Assembly (NCBI RefSeq): GCF_032248695.1
Contig: NZ_JAVHXC010000004.1
Coordinates: 248,001-312,000, forward strand
Length of the DNA stretch: 64,000 nt
Reading direction: 5' to 3'
Source of the DNA: Dietzia sp032248695
GTDB lineage: Bacteria > Actinomycetota > Actinomycetes > Mycobacteriales > Mycobacteriaceae
The translations under genes were made by a program, and so were the position numbers. Below, one piece after another: positions 18,101-25,994 of this stretch (its first letter is position 1; each line of letters begins with the position of its first letter). Below the pieces are notes generated by a model that did not search any database, was not told the DNA's origin, and saw only the letters and a program-made list of their open reading frames with translations.

Positions 18101-18537
18101 CGATCACGCCCCCGCGTGCTCCCGAGCTCGTGACGGTGCAGGAGATGGTGGGTTCGGACTCGCCGGTCCTGCTGGACTGGGCGGTCAGCCTGCAGTTCCC
18201 GTGCCAGCGTCCGTTCGCGCACTACGCGGGTGTGGCCGAGCTGCCCGAGTTCAGGATCATGCCGGATCGCCCGCTGGCGGTGAGCGCCACCAGCACGTGG
18301 ATGTCGTACGAGGCCGGCGGGCCGCTCGGCTGGGTGGAGACCGCGCAGCGGGCCCGGACGATCCCGTCCTACCTGCGGCACGACTGGAACCGTGACTGGG
18401 GTTCGATCGAGGCCTACACCCCGCTGGGCACCTACCAGGAGAACCCGCCGGAGCCCGCGGAGGTGACCACGGGTACCGAGACCCGCTGGGGCTGGTGGCA
18501 GCCCGAGGGTCCGATCCTGGTGACCGACCCCGAGTAG
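15178..18537 (+). CDS. emb: Arabinosyltransferase Emb, second paralogue
   Basis: This 1119-aa Emb protein has the same architecture as its neighbour: a short Pro/Ser-rich cytoplasmic start, a TM near 41, a periplasmic loop, the catalytic NTSDDGYILSMAR (Asp284, Asp285), WMAFNNGLRPEP, FSPTKWTHHFG and a C-terminal carbohydrate-binding domain with PCQRPF and WNRDWGS. The segment GVPESPFGSPYYDLL and the DDGYILSM motif look nearest to EmbB, whose Met306 region governs ethambutol response. No third emb follows; M. tuberculosis has three and Corynebacterium one. GTG 15178 follows a leaderless -10 box. A hairpin terminator stands 38 bp after the stop. Confidence 0.9.
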   Translation: MSDSSPEPSPAHPPAPAQGSGSIAADPRVVRLRLIAIVSGLVGTLCFLSLPFLPVSQTTSTVQWPQNGSVDSVTAPLMAHSPQRFTATAPCALVGELREDGGILLSTAPAGGEEAGDRALFVRASADTVDVVSRNRVITSAPRESVEAGDCTQLRVVAAPTFVEAEFEGIADTARRIDADDLRPMVVGVYTDLPSDTAVPEGLDVTVQVDSRFTTDPTALKWAAIVLGLLATAVALWALHGLDQTDGRRARRFLPRGWFRIRPPDIAVIGTLGVWHFVGGNTSDDGYILSMARAADPAGYMANYYRWYGVPESPFGSPYYDLLTLFSHVSTASPWMRLPALVAAILCWLVISREVLPRLGRAARTTPVVVWSAAAVFLAFWMAFNNGLRPEPIIALGALLTWVSVERAIATRRMLPFAIAVIIASFSLATGPTGLMAVAALLMGLRAVVRTVVVRGRVIGSHLALVAPVLAAGTMVLICVFGVQTLAAVLEAIRVRGEIGPSLSWFEEFVRYYYLMIPTVDGSLARRLPVLLVLLCLAVVVGTLLRRGKVPGAASGPVWRLVGVVVGTAFFMMFSPTKWTHHFGVYAGIGGAIAALGALAISASAVRTARNRTLFLGVILVVVALAFAGPNGWWYVSSYGIPWWDKAPSIRGIDAATVLLVVAVLTFAYAGWQHLRRDYTGDKAPRTTEGRRRMRTFAAAPIAVVAGLLVVFSIASFAKGIHKQYPAYTIAAGNLSAVAGNPCMLADRVLVEPDANAGMLTPLDATPRPDGTIDPQDRAAAIEAGENTGFTPDGVAPDLSADAVVADPGAANTTSEPGGGPSVETGQSAGTGGGRGAEGVNASTVALPFGLDPATTPVLGSFLVGPQREASLETGWYRLPENRESHPLLVISAAGRIGRFDADGIYKYGQSVVVEFGRSGEAGVESVGEPVVPFDIGPAPTWRNLRVDMQDAPADADVMRVRVDDNDLTPEQWAAITPPRAPELVTVQEMVGSDSPVLLDWAVSLQFPCQRPFAHYAGVAELPEFRIMPDRPLAVSATSTWMSYEAGGPLGWVETAQRARTIPSYLRHDWNRDWGSIEAYTPLGTYQENPPEPAEVTTGTETRWGWWQPEGPILVTDPE

Positions 18538-18574
18538 TCCGGGACGTCCGCACAGGCCGGGCGGCGCGAATCGC

Positions 18575-18612
18575 CGGGGCCCGTCGGTGGCAGATGCCGC
18601 CGACGGGCCCCG
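18575..18612. terminator. Hairpin terminator after the dprE-aftA-emb cluster
   Basis: A 13-bp stem CGGGGCCCGTCGG / CCGACGGGCCCCG encloses a 12-nt interior that itself pairs (GGCA/TGCC). No T tract follows, as is common in GC-rich actinobacteria. Confidence 0.75.
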
Positions 18613-18699
18613 TGTCGTATGCGGCTCCTCCCCCACTCACGGACAACCGCGGGTCCGGCTCCGGATCCGCCCCGGCCCGCAGGGGACGGCCGCCGCCGG

Positions 18700-19240
18700 C
18701 GTGACCGCCCCGCAGCGCGACTGCCCTCACATGCGCTGGCAAGATGCCCGGCCGAGCATCAGCAGGGCCGCGGACGCCGCCGGCGTGACAGCCCCGCAGC
18801 GCCACAGCCCTCAGATGCGCTGCATCCCCGCCTTACGCTGCGAACGTGGTCCACCGCGCCAGCGCAAGTCCCCGATATCTGACAACGAGCCAGCGCGGGT
18901 CGACAGGGCAGCGCATCTGCCGCCAGGTGTGCTGGCGAGATGCACGGCCGGGCATCGGAAGACCCGCGCGGACGCCACCGGCGGGCAGAACGGCGGGCCG
19001 GGCGTCGGCGGGGCAGGCGCGGGCGTCGCCGTCGTGACAGACCCACAGCGCGACTGCCCCCAGATGTGCTGCGTCCCCGCCTTACGCTGCGAACGTGGTC
19101 CACCGCGCCAGCGCAAGTCCCTGGATTCTGGCAATGAGCTAGCGCGAGCCGACGGGGCAGCGCATCTGACGCCAGGTGTGCTGGCAAGAGGCTCGGCCGG
19201 GCGTCGGCGGGACAGGCGCGGACGCCGCCGGCGGGCCGGG
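18700..19240. repeat. Intergenic CCAGCGC/GCGCTGG element array, copy 2 (249-bp period)
   Basis: The 747-bp gap between convergent emb and accD4 contains no credible gene. Two degenerate units lie 249 bp apart; a 46-bp block is identical at 18826-18871 and 19075-19120 (it includes CTGCGAACGTGGTCCACC and CCAGCGCAAGTCC). A further box CAGCGCGACTGCCC with ATGCGCTGG starts near 18713. The units share their boxes with the loci at 7229, 40120, 53707 and 61908. Confidence 0.75.
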
Positions 19241-19284
19241 ACGGCGGGCGGGTCCCACCTCATGTGGCGGGCCCGCCCTACGCG

Positions 19285-20838
19285 TCACATCGGGGCGATC
19301 GGGTGCTTGCGCGGCGGCTCGTTGCGGATCTTGTCCCGCAGCTGGCGCAGCGCACTGCGCAGCACCAGGCGGGTCTGCGACGGCTCGATCACCGCGTCGA
19401 TGTATCCCCGCTCGGCGGCCGTGTACGGCGTCGCGATGAACTCGTTGTACATGTCGATCAGCTGCTTGCGGAGCTTCGGGCCCTCCACCGGGCCCGCCTC
19501 CTCGATCTGACGACGCTGCAGCAGGTCCACCGCGCCCTCGGCGCCCATCACCGCGATGCGGGCGGTCGGCCACGCGAAGTTCAGATCGCCGCCGAGGTTC
19601 TTGGAGCCCATCACCGCGTACGCGCCGCCGTAGGCCTTGCGGATGACGAACGTGACCTTGGGGACCGAGGTCGCGGCCACCGCGAAGCCCATCTTGGCGC
19701 CACGGTGGATGATGCCCAGCTTCTCCTGCTGCACACCCGGCAGGTAGCCGGGGGTGTCCACCACGTAGACCAGCGGGATCGAGTAGGCATCGCACAGCAT
19801 CATGTGCCGCGTCGCCTTCTCGGAGGCGTCGATGTCCAGCGCCCCGGACAGGTGCAGGGGCTGGTTGGCCACCACGCCGACCGCCTGGCCGTCGACCCGC
19901 GCGAAGCCCGTGATGATGTTCGACGCGAACTGCCCGGAGGTCTCCACGAACTCGCCGTCGTCGAACATCCGGATGAGCACGTCGTGCATGTCGTACGCCG
20001 CGTTGTCCGAGTCGGGGATGATCGAGTCCAGGCTGAGATCGGACTCCGTGACCTCCGGCTCGAGACCCGGGTTGATCACCGGCGGCTTCTCCGCGGCCGA
20101 GGACGGCAGGAAGCTCAGCAGGTTACGCACGTACATGAACGCGTCGTGCTCGCTGACCGCCACGTGGTTGACGTTGCCGTTCTTGGCCTGCTGCAGCGCC
20201 GAGCCCAGCTCCTCCATCGTCACGTCCTCGCCGGTGACCTGACGGATGACGTCGGGACCGGTGACGAACATGTACGCCTGGTCCTGCACGGCGATCACGT
20301 AGTCGGTCGTCGCGGGCGCGTAGACGGCCCCGCCCGCACACTTGCCCAGCATGATCGAGATCTGCGGGACGTACCCCGACGCCGGGTACTGCCGGCGGGA
20401 GATCTCCGAGTAGTACGCCAGCGACGTCACCGCGTCCTGGACACGGGCGCCACCGGAGTCGTTGATGCCGATGATCGGGCACCCGACCTTGATCGCGAAG
20501 TCCATGATGGCGCAGACCTTCTTGCCGAAGCCCTCGCCGACCGACCCGCCGAACACCGTGTTGTCATGCGCGTACACGGCCACGGGACGACCGTCGATGG
20601 TGCCGCGGCCGGTCACCACACCGTCGCCGAACGGGTTGTCCGGGCTTCCCGGGGCCTTCGCGAGCTGACCCATCTCCACGAAGCTGCCCGCGTCGAGCAG
20701 CTCGGCGATCCGCTGACGGGGAGGGGTGTGCCCGGCGGCGTCGCGGCGGGCCTTGGCCCGCTCACTGCCCGGGTCCAAGGCCTGCTCGGTCTTGACCCGC
20801 AGTTCCGCGAGCTTCTCCGCAGTGGTCCTGGCCGTCAT
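19285..20838 (-). CDS. accD4: Acyl-CoA carboxylase beta subunit AccD4
   Basis: This 517-aa carboxyltransferase subunit matches AccD4 (522 aa). With an AccA3-type biotin subunit it carboxylates the C24-C26 acyl chain to give the alpha-branch extender used by Pks13. Oxyanion-hole glycines are visible in GGARVQD and GKCAGGAVYA in the N-terminal half and in VDTPGYLPG and RKAYGGAYAVMGSK in the C-terminal half. Its ATG overlaps the pks13 stop (ATGA), so the two are translationally coupled. It is the last gene of the fadD32-pks13-accD4 operon, and the repeat region follows. Confidence 0.94.
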   Translation of the reverse strand: MTARTTAEKLAELRVKTEQALDPGSERAKARRDAAGHTPPRQRIAELLDAGSFVEMGQLAKAPGSPDNPFGDGVVTGRGTIDGRPVAVYAHDNTVFGGSVGEGFGKKVCAIMDFAIKVGCPIIGINDSGGARVQDAVTSLAYYSEISRRQYPASGYVPQISIMLGKCAGGAVYAPATTDYVIAVQDQAYMFVTGPDVIRQVTGEDVTMEELGSALQQAKNGNVNHVAVSEHDAFMYVRNLLSFLPSSAAEKPPVINPGLEPEVTESDLSLDSIIPDSDNAAYDMHDVLIRMFDDGEFVETSGQFASNIITGFARVDGQAVGVVANQPLHLSGALDIDASEKATRHMMLCDAYSIPLVYVVDTPGYLPGVQQEKLGIIHRGAKMGFAVAATSVPKVTFVIRKAYGGAYAVMGSKNLGGDLNFAWPTARIAVMGAEGAVDLLQRRQIEEAGPVEGPKLRKQLIDMYNEFIATPYTAAERGYIDAVIEPSQTRLVLRSALRQLRDKIRNEPPRKHPIAPM

Positions 20839-23800
20839 GCGTCTGATCCCTTCCGTCCACCCGCGTCGAGCTCGGTGAGCCGACGCGCCAGATGCTTACC
20901 GACCGTACCGACCACCGGCTCGTCGACCATCGCGAGGTGGTCCCCCTCGAGATGCACGACCTCCAGATCGGTCACCACGCGGGCCCACCCGCCGTCCGGG
21001 TCGATATGCGCGTACCGCGGCTCCAGCTCGATCGCGCCGTCGTGCATCCGCTCCGCGCGGTACAGCACGAACGGCACCTCGGCGCCGACGCCGGCCCACG
21101 AGCCCATGTCCGCACTCTGCAGGATGCGGTTGTCCACGAAGCTCGCCCGCTGGTGCTCGATGACACCGCCGCCCATCGCGTTGGCCTCGGCACCCAACAC
21201 GTTCATGAGCATGTCCAGCACGCCGTCCTCACCGTGCTCGGCGAGGAACTCGCGCGGCACCTCCACGTCGAGGCCATAGGTCCGCTTGGCGAACTCGGAA
21301 TAGCGCCGCCAGCGGGCCTCGGCCTCGTCGAGGGTGTCCGGGATCGGGTCCGACGGCTGCACGGTGTCCAACAGGACGACCAGCGACACCTCGTCGCCCG
21401 CCGCCCGCAGCTGACGCGCCACCTCGACGGCCAACGCCCCGCCGAACGACCAGCCGCCGAGGGCGACCGGGCGCCCCCCGGCGAGCTCGCGGATACGGTC
21501 CAGGTAGCTCGCGGCCCGCTCCTGCAGGGGGCCCTCGACGCGCTCGACGCCGTACACCGGGGTGCCCTCGCCGAGCCGCTCGACGAGCGGTTCGTACACG
21601 AACGACGACCCGCCGGCCGCGTGGAACAGGAACAGCGGCGTGCGCCCCTCCCGCCCCGGGGCCAGCACGCGGATGTTGCCCTCCACGGCCACCTCGGTGA
21701 ACGGACGCAGCAGATCCGCGACCTCGGCGATCGTCGCCGCCCCGGCCAGCTGCTCCGCGGTGATGTCGCCGCCGGAGCGGTCCGACAGTCGCCGGGCGAG
21801 CGCCTCGCGGGTGGCGTCGTCGAGCGGGGGGAGCTCGCCGGTCACGCCGGGTGCCGCCGCACCGGTGACCACGGCCCACGCACCGAACGCCATGCGCTCG
21901 GTGTCGTCGCGGGGCGCGATCGCCACCGCGGCATCGCCCGCCGCGCCGAAGCCGGCCGGACCGCCGTCGTCGGCGGAGCCGCCGTCGCGCAGGGCGGCCA
22001 CGTCCACGGCGCCCTCGCCGCGCGCCTGCTGGGCGGCCAGCTCGCCGACCTCCTCCGGGTTCTCCACGGCGAAGCGGACCATCTCCGCGACATCGTCCAG
22101 GGACGCGTCCCGCATCGCCTGCAGCTCGAGGGGCGGGATGGAGAACTCGTGCTCGACGCGGTTCTTGATCCGCACCGCCATCAGCGAGTCCAGGCCCAGG
22201 TCCAGCAGCGGCAGCTCCCTCGGCAGGTCGTCGGGGCTGTACCCCATCGAGGACCCGATGATCCGGGCCAGGCGGTCGCCGATCGCCTCGCCCGAGTCAG
22301 GACTCCAGCGGGTGTCGACCTCGTCGTCGTCGTCACCGTCGTCGTCCCCGACCACCGGGGCGTCGGACTCGGACGACACGAAGTGCGTCATCTCCGGCGC
22401 CGACGACGGGTCGATCGGCGCGCCACCGGCCACCGCGCCCTGCGCGACCAACACGAACGGCGCCGACTCCTCGCCGGACCGCGCGTGAACCTGCAGCGAC
22501 GCGCCGCCGGGGTGCGGGGTGAGGGTCGTGGTGACCGATCCCGACGCCGGGAGGACACCGGGCCGCTCGACGGCGGTGAGGGTCGCGCCCTCGATCACCG
22601 CGGCCGCCGCGGCGGACATCAACGCGTCGACGCTGGGCACGACCTCGGCGCGAACCTGCCACGCGTGGCGGCCGTCCGGCAGCGCGACGTACGCACCCGG
22701 CATGCGGCCGTCTCCGGACGCGCCGCCACCCGCGGTGACCTGCGGCCACAGGGTGCGGCGCTTCCACGCGGTGCCCGGCACGGGCGCGTACCGGCCGGGA
22801 CCGGTGACGTAGCCGTGGATCATCTCCACGACGCTCGGCATGTCGATGGTGTGCCCGTGGACGTACAGCTGCGCGATCGCGTGCAGCAGCGTGTCGGCCT
22901 CGGACTCCTTGCGCTTGAGCGCGTGCAGGAGGTTCGGCTCCATGAGCCCGGCGTCGAAACACGTCGCGGCCACCGACATCGCGGCGACCGGGTTGGGCGC
23001 CAGCTCGAGGAACGTCACGTACCCGGCGTCGACGGCCTTGCGCACGGCGTGGGTGAACCACACCGAGTGCCGCATGCCCTTGACCCAGTACTCCTCCGCG
23101 TGGACCGGCTCGTGACCGGCGCGGTAGAAGGTCTCACGGTCGACGGAGGAGAACAGCCCGGAGGTGAGCGCGTGCGGCTCGAGGCCGGCGATCTCCGCGG
23201 CCAGCTCACCGAGCAGCATGTCCACGTCCGAGGTGTGCCCGGCGCCGCGGACCTGCAGCTGGCGCGCGAACTTGCCCTGCTCCTCGACCCAGGCCACGAA
23301 CTCGGCGACGGGCTTGGCGCGGCCGCCGACCGTGGTGTGGGTGGGCGCGGCGTAGACGGCCGGCTCGATGGAGGCGAACCGCGGGTTGTCGGCGATGATC
23401 TGCGCGATCTCCTCGGCGGAGTACTCGACCAGCGCCATCGCGCCGGCCTCCTCCTCGGACACCTGGCCCTCGGCGTCGCCCATGAGGCGCGAGCGCACGC
23501 AGATCACGCGCACCGCGTCCTCGAGGTTCAGCCCGCCGGTGGCGTACGCGGCGGCGACCTCCCCCATCGAGTGGCCGATGACGGCCTCGGGCTTGGCGCC
23601 GAGCGCGCGCAGCGTGTCGACGAGCGCCACCTGGATCGCGAAGATGCCGACCTGCGAGTTCTCGAGCTCGTAGGTCTGCGAGTCGTCGAGGATCAACTCG
23701 GCGATCCGGTAGCCGGCCTCGAAGTCGATGAGCTCGTCCACCGCGTCCAGGCACGAGGCGAACAGCGGGTTGGACAGGTACAGCTCCTTGGCCATCTTGC

Positions 23801-25901
23801 GGTGCTGGGAGCCGAAGCCGGAGAAGACCCACACGTCGCCGGTGCCGGCGGGGGCGTCCGCGCTGAACACGCCGGGGCCGGGGTCGCCGGCGGCCAGCGC
23901 GCGCAGCCCGGCGACGAGTTCGGCGCGCGTGTGGCCGACCACCGCGCCACGGGAGCGGCCGTGGTTGCGGGTGGCCAGGGTGCGGGCGACGGCGCCGAGG
24001 TCGATCGAGTCGTCCTGCGCCTCGAGCCAGTCGGCGATCTGCCCGGCGGTGGCCTTGCGGCGCGAGGGCAGCGACGCGGACACGACCAGCACGGTGGCGG
24101 GCGCGCCGGGCACCGAGGTGCCGGTGGTGGCGAGCTCGTCGGCGTTGCGCGCCACGGCGTCGGCCACGCACCGCGCGACGTCGTCCTCGGTCGCCGTGCC
24201 GGCGGAGGCTGCGCCGTCGGTGGTCGCCGCGGTCGGGCCGGCGTCGACCGCCGCGTCGGCGACGGTGTCCGACAGGGTGTCGACGACGAGCCCGACCGGC
24301 TGCGGCTTGTACTCGGCCACCACGACGTGGGCGTTGGTACCGCCGAACCCGAACCCGGAGATGCCGGCGAGGGCGCGCCCGCTGTACCGCGGCCACGGGG
24401 TGGTCTCGGTGACCACGGACAGCCGCGCGGCGTCGAAGTCGATGTACGGGTTGGGGCCCGCGTAGTTGATGGTGGGCGGGACGGCGTCGTGCTGCATGCC
24501 GAGCACGATCTTGGCCAGGCCCGCGGCACCGGCGGCGGACTCCATGTGCCCGAAGTTGGTCTTGGCCGAGCCGAGCAGGGTGGGGCGGTCGGCGTCGCGG
24601 CCGCGGCCGAGGACCTGACCCAGCGCGGTGGCCTCGATGGGGTCACCGAGGATCGTGCCCGTCCCGTGCGCCTCGATGTAGTCGACCTCGCGCGGGTCCA
24701 CTCCGGCGTCGGCGTACGCCTGACGCAGGACGGAGACCTGGGCGTCGGGGTTGGGTGCGGTCATGCCGTTGGAGCGGCCGTCGGAGTTCACCGCGGAGCC
24801 CTTGATGACGGCGAGGATCTGGTCCCCGTCCCGCTCGGCCTCCGACAGGCGCTTGAGGATGAACACGCCCCCGCCCTCCGCGCGGCAGATGCCGTTGGCG
24901 TCGGAGGAGAACGCCTTGATGCGACCGTCGGGGCTGAGGGCGGCGCCGGTCTTGGCGAAGCCCATCGTGGCGGCGGGGGCGAGCATCATGTTGACGCCGC
25001 CGGCCACCACGAGGTCCGACTCGTGCAGTCGCAGCGAGTTGACGGCCTCGTGGATCGCCACCAGCGACGTCGAGCAGGCGGTGTCCAGCGTCATGGACGG
25101 TCCGCGGAAGTCGAACGTGTACGAGATCCGGTTGGAGATGATCGAGTTCGACGCGCCGGTGACGGCGTACGGCGAGGCCGCGGCCGAGTCCGAGGTGAGC
25201 AGGACCTGGTAGTCGCTGGACGAGGAGCCCATGAACACGCCGACCTCGCGGCCCTTGAGGTCACTGGCCGGGATGTGCGCGTTCTCCAGGGCCTCCCACG
25301 TCAGCTCGAGCGCGAGCCGCTGCTGCGGGTCGACCATCTCGGCCTCGCGGGGGCTCATGCCGAAGAACTCGGCGTCGAAGTCCTTGACCTCCGTGTCGTC
25401 GAGCCAGCCGCCGCGGTCCGGCGCCTCGGACAGGACCTGCTGGACGTAGGCGTCGCCCGCCCACTCCGACCAGCGGGAGTCGGGGCGCGGGGAGGTGGCG
25501 TCGCGGCCGGAGGCCAGCAGGTCCCAGGTCGCCTCGGGGGTGTCGGCGCCGCCGGGGAAACGGGTGGCGAACCCGATGACCGCCACGTCGAACTCCATGC
25601 CGGCGCCGCGCTCGCGGAACGTGTGCAGGTCGGTGGGCTCGTCGGTCTCCGCCGGCCCGTTGACCACGTACTCGGCCAGCGAGGCGATGGTGGGGTGCTG
25701 GTAGGCGACGGTCGCGTCGAGCGGCCGCCCGATGAGGTCCTCGAGGTCCGCGGACAGGGACACCGCGTCGCGGGAGGACAGACCGTACTCCTCAAGCGAG
25801 CGGTCGTCGGTCACCTTGGAGACGTCGAGCCCGGTGGCCCGGCAGACCCAGCCCCGCATCCACTCGCGGAGCTCAACTACCGTCATCTCGCTCTGTGCCA
25901 T
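20835..25901 (-). CDS. pks13: Polyketide synthase Pks13 (mycolate condensase)
   Basis: This 1688-aa type I PKS compares with 1733 aa in M. tuberculosis. Order: ACP1 (1-85, phosphopantetheine Ser43 in GLSSRD), ketosynthase (about 104-530, Cys276 in DTACSTS, His412 in EAHGTGT, His452 in NFGHMES), acyltransferase (about 690-1010, Ser778 in GHSMGE), ACP2 (about 1205-1285, Ser1239 in GLDSLM) and thioesterase (about 1420-1688, Ser1485 in GWSFGG). It condenses the FadD32-activated meromycolate with the AccD4 product to a beta-keto ester and transfers it via the TE. An acidic run DDDGDDDDEV (about 1186-1195) before ACP2 carries the dispersed oligomer at 22318-22332. The ATG at 25901 is used; Met6 is an alternative. 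Confidence 0.96.
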   Translation of the reverse strand: MAQSEMTVVELREWMRGWVCRATGLDVSKVTDDRSLEEYGLSSRDAVSLSADLEDLIGRPLDATVAYQHPTIASLAEYVVNGPAETDEPTDLHTFRERGAGMEFDVAVIGFATRFPGGADTPEATWDLLASGRDATSPRPDSRWSEWAGDAYVQQVLSEAPDRGGWLDDTEVKDFDAEFFGMSPREAEMVDPQQRLALELTWEALENAHIPASDLKGREVGVFMGSSSSDYQVLLTSDSAAASPYAVTGASNSIISNRISYTFDFRGPSMTLDTACSTSLVAIHEAVNSLRLHESDLVVAGGVNMMLAPAATMGFAKTGAALSPDGRIKAFSSDANGICRAEGGGVFILKRLSEAERDGDQILAVIKGSAVNSDGRSNGMTAPNPDAQVSVLRQAYADAGVDPREVDYIEAHGTGTILGDPIEATALGQVLGRGRDADRPTLLGSAKTNFGHMESAAGAAGLAKIVLGMQHDAVPPTINYAGPNPYIDFDAARLSVVTETTPWPRYSGRALAGISGFGFGGTNAHVVVAEYKPQPVGLVVDTLSDTVADAAVDAGPTAATTDGAASAGTATEDDVARCVADAVARNADELATTGTSVPGAPATVLVVSASLPSRRKATAGQIADWLEAQDDSIDLGAVARTLATRNHGRSRGAVVGHTRAELVAGLRALAAGDPGPGVFSADAPAGTGDVWVFSGFGSQHRKMAKELYLSNPLFASCLDAVDELIDFEAGYRIAELILDDSQTYELENSQVGIFAIQVALVDTLRALGAKPEAVIGHSMGEVAAAYATGGLNLEDAVRVICVRSRLMGDAEGQVSEEEAGAMALVEYSAEEIAQIIADNPRFASIEPAVYAAPTHTTVGGRAKPVAEFVAWVEEQGKFARQLQVRGAGHTSDVDMLLGELAAEIAGLEPHALTSGLFSSVDRETFYRAGHEPVHAEEYWVKGMRHSVWFTHAVRKAVDAGYVTFLELAPNPVAAMSVAATCFDAGLMEPNLLHALKRKESEADTLLHAIAQLYVHGHTIDMPSVVEMIHGYVTGPGRYAPVPGTAWKRRTLWPQVTAGGGASGDGRMPGAYVALPDGRHAWQVRAEVVPSVDALMSAAAAAVIEGATLTAVERPGVLPASGSVTTTLTPHPGGASLQVHARSGEESAPFVLVAQGAVAGGAPIDPSSAPEMTHFVSSESDAPVVGDDDGDDDDEVDTRWSPDSGEAIGDRLARIIGSSMGYSPDDLPRELPLLDLGLDSLMAVRIKNRVEHEFSIPPLELQAMRDASLDDVAEMVRFAVENPEEVGELAAQQARGEGAVDVAALRDGGSADDGGPAGFGAAGDAAVAIAPRDDTERMAFGAWAVVTGAAAPGVTGELPPLDDATREALARRLSDRSGGDITAEQLAGAATIAEVADLLRPFTEVAVEGNIRVLAPGREGRTPLFLFHAAGGSSFVYEPLVERLGEGTPVYGVERVEGPLQERAASYLDRIRELAGGRPVALGGWSFGGALAVEVARQLRAAGDEVSLVVLLDTVQPSDPIPDTLDEAEARWRRYSEFAKRTYGLDVEVPREFLAEHGEDGVLDMLMNVLGAEANAMGGGVIEHQRASFVDNRILQSADMGSWAGVGAEVPFVLYRAERMHDGAIELEPRYAHIDPDGGWARVVTDLEVVHLEGDHLAMVDEPVVGTVGKHLARRLTELDAGGRKGSDA

Positions 25902-25994
25902 CGTCGTGGCCCGCCTTTCCTGAAGGTGTCGTCCGGTGTGTCCCGTCGCGGCGGGGCACCCGTGGTGCCTTGAACCGGCCCGGCCGGGCGGACG

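Noticed and set aside
11691..18636. Long open frames antisense to both emb genes
   Set aside because: Same cause; the products are low-complexity and lack plausible starts, and the emb reading frames have all family motifs.
18587..19510. Open frame across the emb-accD4 gap
   Set aside because: It consists of translated repeat elements and then runs antisense into accD4; no ribosome site or leaderless box fits.
20892..25973. A very long open frame on the plus strand opposite pks13
   Set aside because: At this GC content the antisense of a real gene is often open. The product is Arg/His/Val-rich and matches no domain, while the minus strand encodes a complete Pks13.
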